The position numbers and the translations under genes were made by a program. The notes below the pieces were generated by a model. It saw only the letters and a list, made by a program, of their open reading frames with translations. It was not told the DNA's origin and ran no database searches. A stretch of DNA of 64,000 nucleotides, from positions 1,426,001-1,490,000 of the forward strand of contig OY770025.1 of assembly GCA_963669435.1 (NCBI GenBank), in the 5' to 3' direction. This DNA is from CALJFL01 sp963669435 (GTDB taxonomy: Bacteria; Pseudomonadota; Gammaproteobacteria; Pseudomonadales; Halieaceae). Shown here in pieces: positions 40,891-51,107 of this stretch; position 1 is the first letter of the stretch; the number at the start of each line of letters is the position of its first letter.

Positions 40891-42825
40891 TTGGCCACGA
40901 TCCACTATCGACCGGAAGTCGATGGCCTACGCACCATCGCTGTGCTGGCGGTACTCATCTACCATGCCAGCTTCACGGTGGCAGGCCGCTCGCTGTTGCC
41001 CGGCGGCTTTCTCGGGGTCGATGTTTTTTTCGTCATTTCCGGGTACCTGATCACCTCGCTGATTCGCGCGGAATATGAAAGCTGCGGTTCCTTTTCCTAC
41101 CGCAACTTTTACGAGCGTCGGGCCAGGCGGTTACTGCCCGCCCTGCTGATCGTCATCGTGGCCTCGCTGCCCGCAGCATGGTTACTGCTGCTGCCGTCCC
41201 AGATCATCGATTTTTCCAAGTCGGTGCTGGCTTCTGTGGCCTTTGGTTCAAACGTGTACTGGCATGTAACCATGCAGCAGTACGGTGCGGAATCAGCGCT
41301 GATCAAACCCTTCCTGCACACCTGGTCCTTAGCGGTCGAGGAGCAGTACTACATTGTCTTCCCCGCGCTGTTACTGCTGTGCTACCGCCTGGCAGCAGGT
41401 CGAACCCCGTGGATACTCGGCGGTGCCTTTATCGCCAGTCTGGCGCTCGCCGTGTGGCTGACGCCGCGCTCCCAGTCGATGTCCTTCTACCTGCTGCCCA
41501 GTCGTTTCTGGGAACTGCTGGCCGGCGCTATTCTTGCCCACCTGGGCACCCGTCGGGAGATACCGAGCGCAATCGGCCGGGCAATGCCGGGGCTGGGCCT
41601 GGCCATGATTGTTATCGCGCTCGGGACTGTGAAGTACGATGCTGGACACCCTGGACTGCTGACACTGATTCCGGTACTGGGCACCTGCCTGATCATCCAC
41701 TACGCCCACCCCGAGGAGCCCGTTACCCGGTTGCTATCGACTACACCTTTCGTTGCCATCGGCCTGATTTCTTACTCGCTGTACCTGTGGCATTACCCGG
41801 TTTTTGCCTTCGGGCGCATTTACGATCCGAATCCATCCCTTGCCACCAAGGCCCTGTGGATTGTCCTCAGCTTTGCCGGTGCAATTGCGGCATACAAACT
41901 GGTCGAAAAGCCCTGTAGGAACCGCGCCAGGGTCGGCACAAAGCGCCTGCTGATAACACTGGGCACGGTGGGGTCACTGGTGATGGTCTTCTGCGTGAGC
42001 GTAATACAACTCGACGGACTCAAGAGTCGTTTTCCAACCTATCTCGAAATATATGGCAAAAACGAATTCGACAACGTGGTACTACAGCGTCGCTCCTGGG
42101 GACCGCTCAACGCACTGGCCAATGAACACGGCTTTCCTCAGGTTTATGCAATCCGCCCTACCCGCTTCGATACGCGGATACGCTGGTTTAGCAACGACCC
42201 CAGCAGCAACAAGGTGTTGATTGTCGGAAATTCCCACAGCAAGGACATTTTCAATGCCTTCTACCTCAATTCGGAACGGTACCCAGACCATGAGTTCGCA
42301 CGCTTTGGCATGGCCAAGGACATACCTGAGAGACACATCGAATTGCTACTGGATTCAGAGAACTTCCAGGCCGCTGACACCGTTGTCCTCTCTGTCTACG
42401 CGGACAGGAGCACTTTACAGGGCCTGCCAACACTCTTGCGCGCGTTGCGCGGCAAAGGCAAAGCGGTTTACCTGGTCTCCAACTCTGTGGGATTTCGGGA
42501 GTTAAACGGGTTGCCCCTGTTCGACGGCTTGATGCGTCAGCAGGACCCGCAACAAGCGTTACTGAACCAGGAGATCAACGCGACATTCTACCGGCAGCGC
42601 ATCAAGAAAATCGCCCAGGTTATGAATCAAAAGCTCAACAAGCTGGCGAGTGAGTTTGAGGTCGATTACCTGGATAAGGTTGAAGTCCTATGCGATGACG
42701 CCGCCCGTGAGTGCGTGGGTATTACGCCCGACGGTTACAAGGTGTTTTACGATCGCACCCACTGGACCCTGGAGGGTGCCCGATACTTTGGCGCCAGGAT
42801 GCAGCAGCTGGCTTGGTTGCAGTAA
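40891..42825 (+). CDS. Acyltransferase-3 (OafA-like) protein with SGNH domain
   Basis: A 644-residue protein. The N-terminal ten-helix acyltransferase-3 domain (about residues 1-370) opens IHYRPEVDGLRTIAVLAVLIYH and has FLGVDVFFVISGYLIT. The C-terminal periplasmic SGNH domain has GNSHS (about 446-450) for the Ser nucleophile and DRTH near residue 625 for the Asp/His pair. Such proteins acetylate O-antigen or surface glycans. Start is TTG 40891 with a weak ribosome site. It is divergent from the NfeD operon. Confidence 0.9.
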   Translation: MATIHYRPEVDGLRTIAVLAVLIYHASFTVAGRSLLPGGFLGVDVFFVISGYLITSLIRAEYESCGSFSYRNFYERRARRLLPALLIVIVASLPAAWLLLLPSQIIDFSKSVLASVAFGSNVYWHVTMQQYGAESALIKPFLHTWSLAVEEQYYIVFPALLLLCYRLAAGRTPWILGGAFIASLALAVWLTPRSQSMSFYLLPSRFWELLAGAILAHLGTRREIPSAIGRAMPGLGLAMIVIALGTVKYDAGHPGLLTLIPVLGTCLIIHYAHPEEPVTRLLSTTPFVAIGLISYSLYLWHYPVFAFGRIYDPNPSLATKALWIVLSFAGAIAAYKLVEKPCRNRARVGTKRLLITLGTVGSLVMVFCVSVIQLDGLKSRFPTYLEIYGKNEFDNVVLQRRSWGPLNALANEHGFPQVYAIRPTRFDTRIRWFSNDPSSNKVLIVGNSHSKDIFNAFYLNSERYPDHEFARFGMAKDIPERHIELLLDSENFQAADTVVLSVYADRSTLQGLPTLLRALRGKGKAVYLVSNSVGFRELNGLPLFDGLMRQQDPQQALLNQEINATFYRQRIKKIAQVMNQKLNKLASEFEVDYLDKVEVLCDDAARECVGITPDGYKVFYDRTHWTLEGARYFGARMQQLAWLQ

Positions 42826-42898
42826 CGCGCTGGCCAGGGGCTTGACCATCAGTGCATTACAGCTAGGCTAGTAGCAGCCCCGCCACTGCGAGCTGCCA

Positions 42899-43900
42899 AT
42901 GCCGAGATCCCCCTACAGGCCGTACACGCCCAAGCCGGAACAAATGGCACTGGTACCCGACGTATCAGGCAATAGTATCAATGGCCTGGGTGAGACCGAA
43001 TTCCGTCAGGCCACGCCCATTTACTGGCACGATCCGGACACACTCGCCCACGGCGAGCTCCAGCAGTGGTTCTACACCCAGAATGCAGATGACCCGGATA
43101 TTATTCGGGCACGGCAGGAACGCGCAAAGATACTTGAGATGGCGGTGGAACCAATGGCACCGGAACCGCTACAGCAGACCGCACAGGAGTGGACCGCGCA
43201 GCTACAGGCCTATGCCGACACCGTCGACCTGGACTTGTTCGGCATCACCCGATTCCGCCCCGAATGGGCATTCGAGGGCGTGGAAATCCCGGAACAGTGG
43301 ATCATCATGATCGGCATCGCCCACGACTATGAACGCATTAAGGAGGCTCCGGCGCTGTCAGCGGGTGCCGAGGTGGTCAGGCAATACGGCCGCGGTACCG
43401 CTGCCGCAAAGCACATTGCCAGCTGGATTCAACAACGCGGCTGGAAAGCCACGCCACACGGCGGGCCCATGGCAGGTCCTGTACTCCTTATTCCTCCCGC
43501 CATCGAATGCGGTTTCGGCGAACTGGGTAAACACGGCTCGATCATCAACCGGGAGTACGGCTCGTCCTTTCGGCTGGCTTCGGTGCTCACCGACGTGCCA
43601 CTGATTCCCACACCCAGTGAGCATTACGGTGTTGATGATTTTTGCAGCCGCTGTCAGGTTTGTGCCAATGCCTGCCCGCCGGACGCCATACTGCCAGAGA
43701 AGGTGGACGTAAGAGGTGAGCAAAAATGGTATGTCGATTTTGACAAGTGCATACCTTTCTTCAACGAAAACGCTGGCTGTGCCATCTGTATCGCCGTCTG
43801 CCCCTGGAGTATTCCGGGTAGGGGTGAAAGGATCGTTGAACAGCTGGCCAGGCGCACTGCGCGCAAAGCGGCTGGTCCCGAGAGTTCGGCAGACAGTTAG
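42899..43900 (+). CDS. Reductive-dehalogenase-like 4Fe-4S protein
   Basis: A 333-residue protein. Residues about 100-245 resemble the corrinoid-binding part shared by reductive dehalogenases and epoxyqueuosine reductase (REYGSSFRLASVLTDVPL). The C-terminus has two 4Fe-4S motifs, CSRCQVCANACP (near 252-263) and CAICIAVCPW. There is no Tat signal and no partner anchor gene, unlike respiratory RdhA enzymes. It is also shorter than the fused catabolic NpRdhA type. It may reductively dehalogenate an organohalide in the cytoplasm. An unrelated corrinoid reduction cannot be excluded. Confidence 0.8.
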   Translation: MPRSPYRPYTPKPEQMALVPDVSGNSINGLGETEFRQATPIYWHDPDTLAHGELQQWFYTQNADDPDIIRARQERAKILEMAVEPMAPEPLQQTAQEWTAQLQAYADTVDLDLFGITRFRPEWAFEGVEIPEQWIIMIGIAHDYERIKEAPALSAGAEVVRQYGRGTAAAKHIASWIQQRGWKATPHGGPMAGPVLLIPPAIECGFGELGKHGSIINREYGSSFRLASVLTDVPLIPTPSEHYGVDDFCSRCQVCANACPPDAILPEKVDVRGEQKWYVDFDKCIPFFNENAGCAICIAVCPWSIPGRGERIVEQLARRTARKAAGPESSADS

Positions 43901-43912
43901 TACGGAGAATCC

Positions 43913-44245
43913 ATGTTCCTGAAAACCTCACGTGAATCCAAAGCGAAAGTCAGTACCGGCCAGGCGTTTAGACACCTGCTGGTATTCCAGATCAAATTGT
44001 TGGCCGACGCATTCCGCGACCTGGTGCTCAGTCCACTCAGCGTGCTGGTTTTTTTTCTTGACGCACTGCGTAAACCCGCCCTGGAAGACAGTCTCTACCT
44101 GAAGCTGATGTTGCTGGGCAGGCGTTCAGACCAGATCATCAACCTGTTTGATGAACATAAGGATAAGGGACACTTTACCGTTGACGAGGCGATTGAAGAG
44201 CTCGCGGCGCTGGTGAACAGCGACCGCAAGCAATCGACAGAGTAG
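43913..44245 (+). CDS. Small hypothetical protein
   Basis: A 110-residue protein with one hydrophobic stretch (LVFQIKLLADAFRDLVLSPL, SVLVFFLDAL) and a charged C-terminal half. It starts 12 bp after the reductive-dehalogenase-like gene, with CGGAG upstream, so it is probably co-transcribed. It could be a membrane-associated partner, but no known anchor (RdhB-like) motif is seen. Confidence 0.72.
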   Translation: MFLKTSRESKAKVSTGQAFRHLLVFQIKLLADAFRDLVLSPLSVLVFFLDALRKPALEDSLYLKLMLLGRRSDQIINLFDEHKDKGHFTVDEAIEELAALVNSDRKQSTE

Positions 44246-44258
44246 CTTCGAAGACGCC

Positions 44259-45698
44259 CTAAGCCGACTGGCTCTTGATAACCGTCATCTTGTCGATTTG
44301 CATATCTTCGATGGTATAGGGGATACCACCGACACCCAGCCCTGACTCACGCAGCCCGGCGAAAGGCATCACGTCCTGGCGAAATGCCGTGTGATCGTTA
44401 ATCATCACAGCCGAGGCATCCAGCTGCTGCGCGATTGACTGCGCACGATCGATGTCCTGGGCAAATACCGCAGCCTGGAAGGCAACCGGCAGACTGTTGG
44501 CCTGGGCAATTGCCGTGTCAGCATCATCGTAACCGTACAAACACACCGCCGGGCCAAAAATTTCAGCGGTAGAAACCTGCGCGGTCAGCGGCGGCTCGAC
44601 CACCAGGGCGGGGCTGACGCAGCCGTTACCCAACGCCTCGCCGCCCACAGGGATAACGGCTCCCGCTTCTTTCGCCTCCTTGAGCCAGTCGGTAACCCGG
44701 GTCACCTCACCGCCTGTAATCAAAGGGCCTACCTCGGTAGTGTCGAGCAACGGATCGCCTACTTGCAGTGCCGCCACCCCCTGCGTCAGTCGTTCGGTCA
44801 GCTCGTTCATTATCGACTTGTGCGCCATCACCCGCTGCACCGAAACGCAAACCTGGCCCGCATGGTAATAGCCACCCTTGAGGATGGATGGCACCAGTTT
44901 ATCAAGGTCCGCAGACGCATCAGCCACAAGTGGAGCGACACCACCGTGCTCCAACGCGCAGCGCGTACCCGGCGCCAGCTTGGAGCGCAGCATCCAGCCC
45001 ACACTGCCGCTGCCAATGAAAGAGAAAAACCCCACGCGTCGGTCGGTTACCAGCGCAGTAGACAGTGCATGGGTTTCTGGCACCACCATTTGACACCAGC
45101 TGGGGGGCAACCCGGCCTCGTGCAATATCGACACGAAACGGTGGCAGGACAATGGCGTGGTGCCGGCGGGTTTCACCACCACCGGGCACCCTGCAGCAAC
45201 AGCGGCACCGACCTGGTGAACAATGAGGTTGAGTGGATGGTTAAAGGCACTGACCGCGACCACTACGCCAATCGGTTCTTTCTGGGTATACGCAACGCGC
45301 TGCTCGTTGGCGCCGACCGCCATCGGTATGACATGGCCGGCATCACTGCGGATGGTTTCGATACACAGTTTCACACCGTCAATGGCCCTGGCCACTTCGA
45401 CCCTGGAATCGACCAGCGGCTTACCACCCTCTGCCGCAGCACCGGTGGCCAGTTCTTCAAATCGCTCCTCCATAATCTGCGCGACTTTCTCGAGCACGTC
45501 CACCCGAAACTCCCGCCCCAACCACTCACGGCGGTTGCGAAACAGGCCGTAGGCAATCTCCAGGGCGGACTCGATATCAGCCGCCGCACTTTTATCGACC
45601 GTGGCCAGCAATTCTCCGCTGTAGGGTGAAAAAACTTCCAGGGGTGCGGGGGCCTCATCCGAGCCGCTAGCGGAGGACAGGGAATAGTGGGTGGTCAT
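44259..45698 (-). CDS. Aldehyde dehydrogenase
   Basis: A 479-residue NAD(P)-dependent ALDH. The general-base Glu lies in ALEHGGVAPL and the nucleophile Cys in YYHAGQVCVS. NHPLNLIVHQVGAAVAAG and the later EIFGPAVCLYGYDD complete the family pattern. EHGG in place of the usual ELGG is a minor variant. It follows the acetolactate-synthase-like gene on the same strand by 49 bp. A pathway in which one enzyme's carbonyl product is oxidised by the other is likely but not identifiable. Confidence 0.9.
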   Translation of the reverse strand: MTTHYSLSSASGSDEAPAPLEVFSPYSGELLATVDKSAAADIESALEIAYGLFRNRREWLGREFRVDVLEKVAQIMEERFEELATGAAAEGGKPLVDSRVEVARAIDGVKLCIETIRSDAGHVIPMAVGANEQRVAYTQKEPIGVVVAVSAFNHPLNLIVHQVGAAVAAGCPVVVKPAGTTPLSCHRFVSILHEAGLPPSWCQMVVPETHALSTALVTDRRVGFFSFIGSGSVGWMLRSKLAPGTRCALEHGGVAPLVADASADLDKLVPSILKGGYYHAGQVCVSVQRVMAHKSIMNELTERLTQGVAALQVGDPLLDTTEVGPLITGGEVTRVTDWLKEAKEAGAVIPVGGEALGNGCVSPALVVEPPLTAQVSTAEIFGPAVCLYGYDDADTAIAQANSLPVAFQAAVFAQDIDRAQSIAQQLDASAVMINDHTAFRQDVMPFAGLRESGLGVGGIPYTIEDMQIDKMTVIKSQSA

Positions 45699-45747
45699 GT
45701 TGATAATCCTGAATTAAACGATGTTTAGGGGCTAGGGCCTGTTCACA

Positions 45748-47397
45748 CTATATAGAGCAAGTGAGCTCCCCCAGGGTTTCGGTGAGCTTCATATTCTCCC
45801 GATAATCCACTGGCACTACAACCAGGCTGGGTCCCTCTTCGTCAAAGGCGGCACTCAGTACCGACTTGAATTCAGTGCTGGTGGACACCCGGTGACCGTG
45901 CCAACCAAAGGACTTTGCGAGCAGCATCCAGTCCGGGTTTCCAAAGCTTAAATCGGTGTGGTGGCCGAATTCCGCCTCCTGTTTCCAGGCAATCAAACCG
46001 TAGGCTTGATCCTCCCAGACCATACAAACAATGTTCGAATTCAGGCGCCGCGCCGTTTCCATTTCCTGAACATTCATCAGGAATCCTGCATCTCCTGCGA
46101 TGGCCAGCACTTTGCGTTCGGGATGCACAATGTTCGCCGCAATTGCACCGGGCAGCGCAAACCCCATTGAACAGAAGCCATTGGGAATGAGGCAGGTGTT
46201 GGGTTCGTGGCACTGGTAATGCCGGGCAATCCACATTTTATGGGCACCGACATCGGACAGCAGGATATCCTGGGGCCCCATGACCTCCCGGGTGTCCCAG
46301 AGTATCTTTTGTGGGCGCACGCTGCCCTCGGTCTCATCTTCCGCGTGCTCCGAGAACACCCCCAACAGGTCCCGGCGCACCGCGGCCTGCTGGTTTAAGT
46401 CGAAGCTAATCGGGTCGCGTTCCACGCGTTCATTAAGCATCCACAAGCTGTGGGCCAGATCGCCAACCGCTTCCAGCTCGGGGTGATAATGTTCATCGAT
46501 TTCCGCCGGCAGGAAGTCCAGGTGCAGAACGGCCTTGTCACCACCAGGGTTCCAAAGACTGGGATGATACTCGACCAGGTCAAAGCCGATACTGATGACG
46601 AGGTCGGAGGCGTCGATAGCACAGGTGACATAATCCTTGGTGCCCAGGCCAATGGTGAACAGCGAGTAATCCGCATCCATGTCGACCGCACCCTTGGCCA
46701 TAAAGGTATTGACCACACCAATGCCCGTACTGGCACAGAACTTCCGTAACTGTTCTGAAGCCCTGCGGCGAATGCAGCCATTGCCCGCCAGGATGATCGG
46801 GTTGCTGGCATTCCTTATGCGGTCGTAAATACGGTCCATGATTTTGTCGTCGGGCACCGCGCGTCGGAACTTCTTGACGCTTAGCGGCTGCTTGTCAGTT
46901 TCATGCTTGGCGATATCCTCACACAGCTCAATATGCACAGCCCCGGGCTTTTCCGTGCGCGCCAGTCGCACCGCCTTGCGCACCACCTCCGGGATGGTGT
47001 CCGCATGATGGATGGTGCTGGACCACTTGGTGACCGGTTCGAACATGCTGACCACATCCATTACCTGGTGGGATTCCTTGTGCAGCCGCGTTGAAGCGCC
47101 CTGCCCGGTGAGCACCAGCATCGGGGCACGGTCCATATTGGAGTCGCCCACACCGGTAAGCAGATTGGTCGCGCCGGGTCCCAGCGTGCCAAGGCAACCG
47201 GCAGGATTGCCGGTCAGGCGCCCATAAATCTCCGCCATAAACGCCGCTCCCTGTTCGTGCCGCGTCAGTACAAACTGGATCTGCTCAGATTTCTCCAACG
47301 ACATCATGAAATCGGCATTCTCCTCGCCGGGAACGCCAAATATGTAGCGGATGTTTTCTTCTTCGAGGCACTTCACAAACAGGTCGGAGGCTTTCAT
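45748..47397 (-). CDS. Acetolactate-synthase-like thiamine-diphosphate enzyme
   Basis: A 549-residue protein of the large-subunit acetolactate synthase type. The N-terminal TPP-binding domain has the GVPGEENADFM motif with the catalytic Glu at about residue 26. The C-terminal TPP motif is GDAGFLMNVQE...NSNIVCMVW, with GD at about residue 420 and an Asn later. No regulatory-subunit gene is nearby, which fits a catabolic AlsS-like or another TPP enzyme (for example an aldehyde-forming decarboxylase). ATG 47397 starts the conserved MKASDLFVKCLEEEN. In an operon with the aldehyde dehydrogenase. Confidence 0.87.
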   Translation of the reverse strand: MKASDLFVKCLEEENIRYIFGVPGEENADFMMSLEKSEQIQFVLTRHEQGAAFMAEIYGRLTGNPAGCLGTLGPGATNLLTGVGDSNMDRAPMLVLTGQGASTRLHKESHQVMDVVSMFEPVTKWSSTIHHADTIPEVVRKAVRLARTEKPGAVHIELCEDIAKHETDKQPLSVKKFRRAVPDDKIMDRIYDRIRNASNPIILAGNGCIRRRASEQLRKFCASTGIGVVNTFMAKGAVDMDADYSLFTIGLGTKDYVTCAIDASDLVISIGFDLVEYHPSLWNPGGDKAVLHLDFLPAEIDEHYHPELEAVGDLAHSLWMLNERVERDPISFDLNQQAAVRRDLLGVFSEHAEDETEGSVRPQKILWDTREVMGPQDILLSDVGAHKMWIARHYQCHEPNTCLIPNGFCSMGFALPGAIAANIVHPERKVLAIAGDAGFLMNVQEMETARRLNSNIVCMVWEDQAYGLIAWKQEAEFGHHTDLSFGNPDWMLLAKSFGWHGHRVSTSTEFKSVLSAAFDEEGPSLVVVPVDYRENMKLTETLGELTCSI

Positions 47398-47514
47398 TGG
47401 CGAATCCTTTTGGGAGGGGCGAGCAATCACGCCCGAGACAACGTGTGCAGCTGAGACAATGGGCCGCGGTGGATGGTTCCAAACTTCGCAGGCTGGCCAG
47501 ATTACCTGGCCAGA

Positions 47515-49227
47515 TCAGTTTTCCGCCTCCGCCAATAGCGCATCCCTCGCAGCCCGAAATTCGCTGCCCTCGTGCCAATTCGGCCAGCTGTTGCCATCGG
47601 CGATTGCCCTGCCGGTTTCGAAGTAAAGAGCCAGGTCCGCCAGTGCACCGCTAACGTCCCAGTCCGGGCTGTACTCGTCACTCACGCGGTGATAATCGTT
47701 GGCAGTGTAGGCGGCCGCAGTGGCGCGGCCATACTCCAGCCCGCGTTCAAGGTGATCATAACCCCGGCGCGGATAGAGCATGGGCACGCCGCGCTTGGCC
47801 AATTCGAAATGATCGGAGCGGTAGTAATATCCTTTTTCCGGCTCCGGATCAGCAGAGAGGACTTTCTGGCGTGCGTCCGCCGCCACTTTCAAGAAGTTAT
47901 CGAGCTCACTGAAGCCCAGGCCCGCCACGGTGACGTCACGGGTTTCACCCATAGAGTTGAGACCATCCATGTTCAGCCCGGCGACCGTATTGGCCAACGG
48001 CACCAGGGGCTGGCTGGCGTAGTGCACCGAACCCAACAAGCCCTGTTCCTCGGCGGTGACCGCCAGGAACATCACACTGCGACGCGGCGCGGTGGGTAGT
48101 TGGGCGAAAGCCGCCGCCAGTTCCAACAATCCGGCCGTGCCCGTGGCATTGTCCAGGGCACCGTTGTATATGCCATCGCCCTCAATCGAGGCGTCGGTGC
48201 CAAGGTGATCCCAGTGCGCCATATAGATAAACACCTCATCGGGTACTTCAGAACCGGGCAATACCGCTACCACGTTCTTCGATATCACTTGCTGGACCTC
48301 GTTCTCCAGCGAAGTACTGGCACGTAAGGCAAGGGGCCTGGCGGTAAAGCCAGGCGTCTTCGCTTGCTCGTACATATCGGACAGATCGAGGCCCGCCATG
48401 GCAAACAGCGCCTCTCCCTGCTCCCGGGTAATCCAGGACTCCACCTGGGCAAGGCCCAAACCTTGATCCGGCAACACAATATTGAACTTGAAACCAGTCC
48501 AGCTGTTTTCCACGGTCGCCCACGGGTAGGCGGCGGGCAAGGTATCGTGAATGATGATGGCACCTGCTGCGCCCTGGCGGGCCGCCTCGTCGAACTTGTA
48601 GTCCCAGCGGCCGTAGTAGGTCATGGCATTGCCGTTAAATAATTCCGGGTCCTGGGTCGCATACCCCGGGTCATTGATCAGCATCACCACGGTTTTTCCG
48701 GTTACATCGATACCGGCATAGTCATTCCAGTTTCGCTCCGGCGCGTTAATGCCGTAACCCACGAAGATCAATTCACTGTCTTCGATACCCGCACTGGCGA
48801 CCTGCCGGCGGGTCCAGACAACCTGTTCGCTGCCGTAGGCCAACGACAACACATTGCCCTCGCTATCGTTAATTTCCAACGCCGGTACGTTGGTTACCGC
48901 CTGGGACGTCAACGGCACGTCCTGGGTGTAGCTTTCACCATTACCTGGCGCCAGACCCAGGCGCTCGAATTCTCCTACCAGGTAATCGACCGTCAGTTCT
49001 TCGCCAGGTGAGCCCGGCCCGCGGCCGCCAAACTCATCCGAGGCAAGGGTTGAAACGTGGCGCCGATAGCTGGCCTCTGTAATACCCGGAACCCGATTAT
49101 CGGAAGATGCCGCCCCCGCTGCAGCGGCAGATTGACTTGATTCCGGCACGGGGGCTTGAGTGGCATCGGAACACGCTACGAGCAAGATCAGGATCGCGCC
49201 GGCAGTGAGAAGTTTGCTGGTCCGCAT
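47515..49227 (-). CDS. M28 family metallopeptidase lipoprotein
   Basis: A 570-residue protein. The lipoprotein signal ends in LLVAC (Cys about 19). After a spacer region there is a PA-like inserted domain (IFVGYGINAPERNWNDY) and then the M28 catalytic part. Zinc ligands are in MAHWDHLG, ALDNATGTAGLLELA, TAEEQGLLGS and a late RSDHFELAKRGVP. It should be an outer- or inner-membrane anchored aminopeptidase or dipeptidase. It lies upstream of the TPP enzyme/ALDH pair on the same strand with a 118-bp gap. Confidence 0.9.
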   Translation of the reverse strand: MRTSKLLTAGAILILLVACSDATQAPVPESSQSAAAAGAASSDNRVPGITEASYRRHVSTLASDEFGGRGPGSPGEELTVDYLVGEFERLGLAPGNGESYTQDVPLTSQAVTNVPALEINDSEGNVLSLAYGSEQVVWTRRQVASAGIEDSELIFVGYGINAPERNWNDYAGIDVTGKTVVMLINDPGYATQDPELFNGNAMTYYGRWDYKFDEAARQGAAGAIIIHDTLPAAYPWATVENSWTGFKFNIVLPDQGLGLAQVESWITREQGEALFAMAGLDLSDMYEQAKTPGFTARPLALRASTSLENEVQQVISKNVVAVLPGSEVPDEVFIYMAHWDHLGTDASIEGDGIYNGALDNATGTAGLLELAAAFAQLPTAPRRSVMFLAVTAEEQGLLGSVHYASQPLVPLANTVAGLNMDGLNSMGETRDVTVAGLGFSELDNFLKVAADARQKVLSADPEPEKGYYYRSDHFELAKRGVPMLYPRRGYDHLERGLEYGRATAAAYTANDYHRVSDEYSPDWDVSGALADLALYFETGRAIADGNSWPNWHEGSEFRAARDALLAEAEN

Positions 49228-49355
49228 GGATCAAATTCTCTGTGTATTAATGTGTCTATGAGACTAGCACAGTGGGGCAATCTCGCCTGTCCCGGGGGAT
49301 ACATCGCCGCTAGCGGCTAGGCTATACTGCGCCCACAATTGATAGAGACCCGCGC

Positions 49356-51107
49356 ATGCCCCCACCCTTTGAGCTCAAGCGTCGTAAGCTTCTAAAAGGC
49401 ATCACCACCGCCAGCCTTATTCCGCTGTTGGGAAGCAACCTGATCGGATGCTCCGACAGTGATTCCAGGCGCAGCTCACTGCCGCTGCCAGAAGTGGAAG
49501 ATCCCATTGCGGCTGAATTTTTGCACGGTATCGCGTCCGGCGACCCCCTTGGCGATCGTGTCATATTGTGGACCCGCGTTACCCCTGAGCGCGACGGTGA
49601 TGTCTCGGTGTCCTGGGAAATTGCCACTGACGAGGAGTTCACTGAAGTCGTCGGTAACGGCGAAGGCATTACCAGCGCCGCCGTGGATTACACCGTGAAG
49701 GTAGACGCACAGGGGCTGGAACCGGGGCGCGACTACTATTTCCGTTTTGGCGTGGGCGACACACTGTCAGCCACCGGCAGAACCCGAACCGCCGGTGCCG
49801 GAGCAATCACCGAAGCGAAATTTGCCGTGGTGTCTTGCTCCAATTACCCGGCAGGCTACTTCAATATTTACCGGGAAATCGCCAATCGTGACGTCGACGC
49901 GGTATTGCACCTTGGCGATTACATTTACGAATACGAAGCTGATGGCTTTGCCAGCGACCAGGCCGAGGAACTTGGACGTGTGGTCGAGCCCGCTACCGAA
50001 CTGTTAAGCCTGGACGATTACCGCCAGCGCTACGCGCAATACCATCAAGACGAAGATCTGCAAGCCTGCCACCAGCGACACCCCTTTATCGCGGTGTGGG
50101 ATGACCACGAAATCGCCAATGACGCCTGGCGCGAGGGCGCAGAAAACCACGATGAGGATACAGAAGGCGCCTATGCCGAGCGCCGCGCTGCAGCCATTCA
50201 AGCATGGTATGAGTGGCTGCCTGTACGCCCGCCAAGCGAAGACCAGGACATTATTTATCGGCGACTGCAATTCGGTGACTTGCTTGACCTGCTGATGCTC
50301 GATACACGCCTGATCGGGCGGGACGAACAGGTCGACTACACCGACTTCATCAATGGCAGCGTCATTGATGCCGATGCGCTGCGCGCTGCCACTGGTGACA
50401 GCAACCGGACCCTGCTCGGGGAAACCCAGTTGGATTGGCTCAAGGGTTCGCTTACTGACAGCACGGCGCGCTGGCAGGTGCTGGGCCAGCAGGTACTGAT
50501 GTTGCGACAAACCCTCCCGGAACCTATGGCCCGCGCGCTGGCGCTGGAGGACTCCAGCCCGGAGGCCCTCGCCGAGGCCACCGCGGCGGTATTCACCGCG
50601 GTACAGGCGACCGCCAAGCCGCCGGAACTGCGCACCGAGGAAGAGCAGGCGGTGCTCGATAACTCCATCCCCTTCAACCCGGATGCCTGGGACGGTTACA
50701 GCTTTGAGCGTGAAGATGTGCTCGAGCACGCCCGACAGCTGCAGTCGCGGCTGGTGGTATTCGCCGGCGACACACACAACGCCTGGGCATCACAATTGAC
50801 CACTGCGGATGGGACCACTGTCGGGGTAGAGCTCGCCTGCCCCAGCGTCAGTTCGCCGGGTTCAGAGCGTATCGTCGGCGAGGGTCCGGCAGCTGCGCTG
50901 GAGCCCTTCGCGGTTTTGCTGATGGAAGACCTGAAGTTCGCCGACCTGGCCAGTCGCGGTTACATTGAGGTGTCCTTCGGCGAGGACGAAGTCACTGCCG
51001 ACTATCGCTTTATCGACACGGTACTCAGCCAGGATTACACCGTGATGGATCGGGCGGACGGATTGTTTAGCGTTGACCGGGACAGCTTACAGCTATCTGC
51101 TAGATAA
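49356..51107 (+). CDS. phoD: PhoD-type alkaline phosphatase
   Basis: A 583-residue protein with a twin-arginine signal (RRKLLKG) followed by a possible lipobox LIGC. PhoD motifs are SCSNYPAGYFNIYR, HLGDYIYEYEAD, WDDHEIANDAWREGAENHDE and FAGDTHNAW, which together carry the Fe/Ca ligands. It hydrolyses phosphomonoesters and phosphodiesters outside the cytoplasm and is Tat-exported with cofactor. Marine bacteria use it for phosphate scavenging. No Pho box was identified upstream. Confidence 0.92.
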   Translation: MPPPFELKRRKLLKGITTASLIPLLGSNLIGCSDSDSRRSSLPLPEVEDPIAAEFLHGIASGDPLGDRVILWTRVTPERDGDVSVSWEIATDEEFTEVVGNGEGITSAAVDYTVKVDAQGLEPGRDYYFRFGVGDTLSATGRTRTAGAGAITEAKFAVVSCSNYPAGYFNIYREIANRDVDAVLHLGDYIYEYEADGFASDQAEELGRVVEPATELLSLDDYRQRYAQYHQDEDLQACHQRHPFIAVWDDHEIANDAWREGAENHDEDTEGAYAERRAAAIQAWYEWLPVRPPSEDQDIIYRRLQFGDLLDLLMLDTRLIGRDEQVDYTDFINGSVIDADALRAATGDSNRTLLGETQLDWLKGSLTDSTARWQVLGQQVLMLRQTLPEPMARALALEDSSPEALAEATAAVFTAVQATAKPPELRTEEEQAVLDNSIPFNPDAWDGYSFEREDVLEHARQLQSRLVVFAGDTHNAWASQLTTADGTTVGVELACPSVSSPGSERIVGEGPAAALEPFAVLLMEDLKFADLASRGYIEVSFGEDEVTADYRFIDTVLSQDYTVMDRADGLFSVDRDSLQLSAR

